Assembly (NCBI GenBank): GCA_030594675.1
Contig: JAUVES010000033.1
Span: 1-6,989 of the forward strand
Source: Candidatus Nanohaloarchaea archaeon
Lineage (GTDB): Archaea; EX4484-52; GLR71
Length of the DNA stretch: 6,989 nucleotides
Direction of reading: 5' to 3'
Part shown: piece after piece, positions 5,896 through 6,989 of the stretch
How positions within the stretch are numbered: the stretch's first letter is position 1
How the letters are laid out: every line of letters starts with the position of its first letter
The notes under the pieces: generated by a model
What the model was told of the DNA's origin: nothing
The model's database searches: none
The model's input: only the letters and a program-made list of their open reading frames with translations
Program-made: the position numbers and the translations under genes

Positions 5896-6989
5896 ATTCT
5901 GTATTTTCAAGGAGGTCGTCCAAATCTATCTTGTCTTTTTTTCCAAGGAGCGTCTCTTCTATATCTCTTTCTATATTGCCGAACTCTTCTTTATCTTCAA
6001 ATTTCATCCGTGATATTTTTTCTATTATCTCTGCGTCAAATATTTTGTCCAAGTCTTTGTCGTGGTCAAGAGCTATCAATCCTATCTCATAGTAGATTAC
6101 AAATACTCTTAGCATATAGTACTGCTTTTTGAAGCTGCAGTACATGTCTATCTTGTGGAGTGCACTCTGCTGGAGAAAGTTTTCCCTGAACAGCTCTGCT
6201 ACTTTCAGGAGAAATTTGTCTTTGTCCTGCAATCCTTCGTACCCTACCAGCCTGACTATCTTTTCCAGATCTTTTTCTTTTTCCAGTACTGTTATTATCT
6301 GTTCTCTCAGTTCTGACCAGTCTTCATAATTTTTGTCATTATCTTCTTTCAGGTCATCTGCATAGTTGGAATAGCTCTGAAGCCAGTCTATTGCAGGGTA
6401 ATGGCGCCTGTATGCAAGGTCACTGTTCAGTGCCCAGAAACATCTTACTATGCTTTTTGTTGCCTGCACTACCGGTTCTGAGAAGTCGCCTCCCGGTGGT
6501 GATACTGCTCCCATTATAGTCAGGCTGCCTTCATTGCTGTTGCGCGTTGTTACAAGACCTGACCTTTCGTAGAAGCTTGATATTCTTGATGCAAGGTATG
6601 CAGGGAATCCCTCGTCTCCTGGCATTTCCTCAAGCATGCCTGATATTTCTCTTACTGCTTCTGCCCATCTTGATGTAGAGTCTACTATCAGCATGACGCT
6701 GTATCCCATATCTCTGTAATATTCGCCTATTGATGCTGCAAGGTATATGCTTGAGATTCTTGCAGATACTGGCATATTTGATGTGTTTGCGATTATTATA
6801 CTTCGCTCCATTATACTTTTTCCTGTCCTTATATCTTTTATCTTCGGGAAGGATGACAGGACATCTGCGCACTCATTTCCTCTTTCTCCGACCAGTGCCA
6901 TTATCACTATGTCTGCGTCTGCGAACTTTGCAATTGTCTGTGTCGCTACTGTCTTTCCGCAGCCGAATCCTCCCGGTATTGCTGCGCAC
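5894..6989 (-). CDS. atpA: A/V-type ATP synthase catalytic subunit A, N-terminal part beyond the window
   Basis: This is the catalytic subunit that binds and hydrolyses or makes ATP. The frame is open from the right edge (first full codon at 6988-6986), giving 364 visible C-terminal residues of a protein usually near 580-600; the missing part would hold the N-terminal barrel and most of the non-homologous insert. Visible numbering: Walker A GGFGCGKT (6-13) in AIPGGFGCGKTVATQ, GERGNE with the catalytic Glu (34-39), MERSIIIANTSNMPVSAR (about 61-78), DSTSRWAEAVREISG with the Walker B Asp (about 103-117), EEMPGDEGFPAYLASRI (about 120-136), MGAVSPPGGDFSEPV, RRHYPAIDWLQSYS, and the C-terminal helical domain with FLQQSALHKIDMYCS. 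All catalytic motifs expected in this part are present. A GTG at 6907 is an internal codon and not the start, because the conserved Walker A lies upstream of it. The TAA stop overlaps the ribosome-binding site of subunit B. Confidence 0.96.
   Translation of the reverse strand, partial: CAAIPGGFGCGKTVATQTIAKFADADIVIMALVGERGNECADVLSSFPKIKDIRTGKSIMERSIIIANTSNMPVSARISSIYLAASIGEYYRDMGYSVMLIVDSTSRWAEAVREISGMLEEMPGDEGFPAYLASRISSFYERSGLVTTRNSNEGSLTIMGAVSPPGGDFSEPVVQATKSIVRCFWALNSDLAYRRHYPAIDWLQSYSNYADDLKEDNDKNYEDWSELREQIITVLEKEKDLEKIVRLVGYEGLQDKDKFLLKVAELFRENFLQQSALHKIDMYCSFKKQYYMLRVFVIYYEIGLIALDHDKDLDKIFDAEIIEKISRMKFEDKEEFGNIERDIEETLLGKKDKIDLDDLLENTE

Noticed and set aside
6905..6907. GTG at 6907 as the start of subunit A.
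   Set aside because: The frame continues upstream through a conserved Walker A motif, so the gene simply runs off the window.
1..6989. Search by eye for CRISPR repeats, tRNA or rRNA, insertion sequence ends, and toxin-antitoxin or defence modules.
   Set aside because: No regularly spaced repeats, clover-leaf sequences, terminal inverted repeats, transposase or defence-type motifs were seen. Almost all bases are accounted for by recognised genes.

Overview
The window reads as archaeal, moderately AT-rich chromosomal DNA. Three things point that way. There is an archaeal-type nascent polypeptide-associated complex (NAC) protein, a family known from archaea and eukaryotes but not typical of bacteria. 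There is an A/V-type ATP synthase gene run in the order A-B-D. The only intergenic promoter region carries TATA-like boxes about 26 bp ahead of start codons or short leaders. I cannot place the lineage more exactly; a euryarchaeal or DPANN-type genome would both fit.

Layout, left to right. (1) Positions 1-1434, + strand: a partial integral-membrane methyltransferase of the isoprenylcysteine carboxyl methyltransferase (ICMT)/PEMT-like type, cut by the left edge, overlaps by a few bases an AEC (auxin efflux carrier) family permease. (2) Positions 1445-3274, - strand: a complete fused ABC exporter half-transporter, convergent with the permease 10 bp away. (3) Positions 3275-3362: a divergent promoter region with the octamer ACATTTAA on both strands. 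(4) Positions 3363-3698, + strand: the NAC gene, ending in an oligo-T stretch. (5) Positions 3739-6989, - strand: the distal part of an A-type ATP synthase operon, read A (partial, cut by the right edge), B, D, and then a 60-residue protein I do not recognise. Every junction in this operon overlaps, which suggests translational coupling.

How the genes work together: A and B form the alternating hexameric catalytic head and D is part of the central rotor stalk. The membrane-sector and peripheral genes (typically H, I, K, E, C, F) would be expected beyond the right edge. NAC binds ribosomes and nascent chains and only neighbours the operon, convergently. The three left-hand genes are membrane proteins with no demonstrable shared pathway.

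Coding density is very high; the longest stretch without a gene is about 88 bases. I saw no RNA genes, mobile elements, CRISPR arrays, long repeats or sign of a new multigene system. The least explained item is the small gene coupled to the end of the ATP synthase operon.
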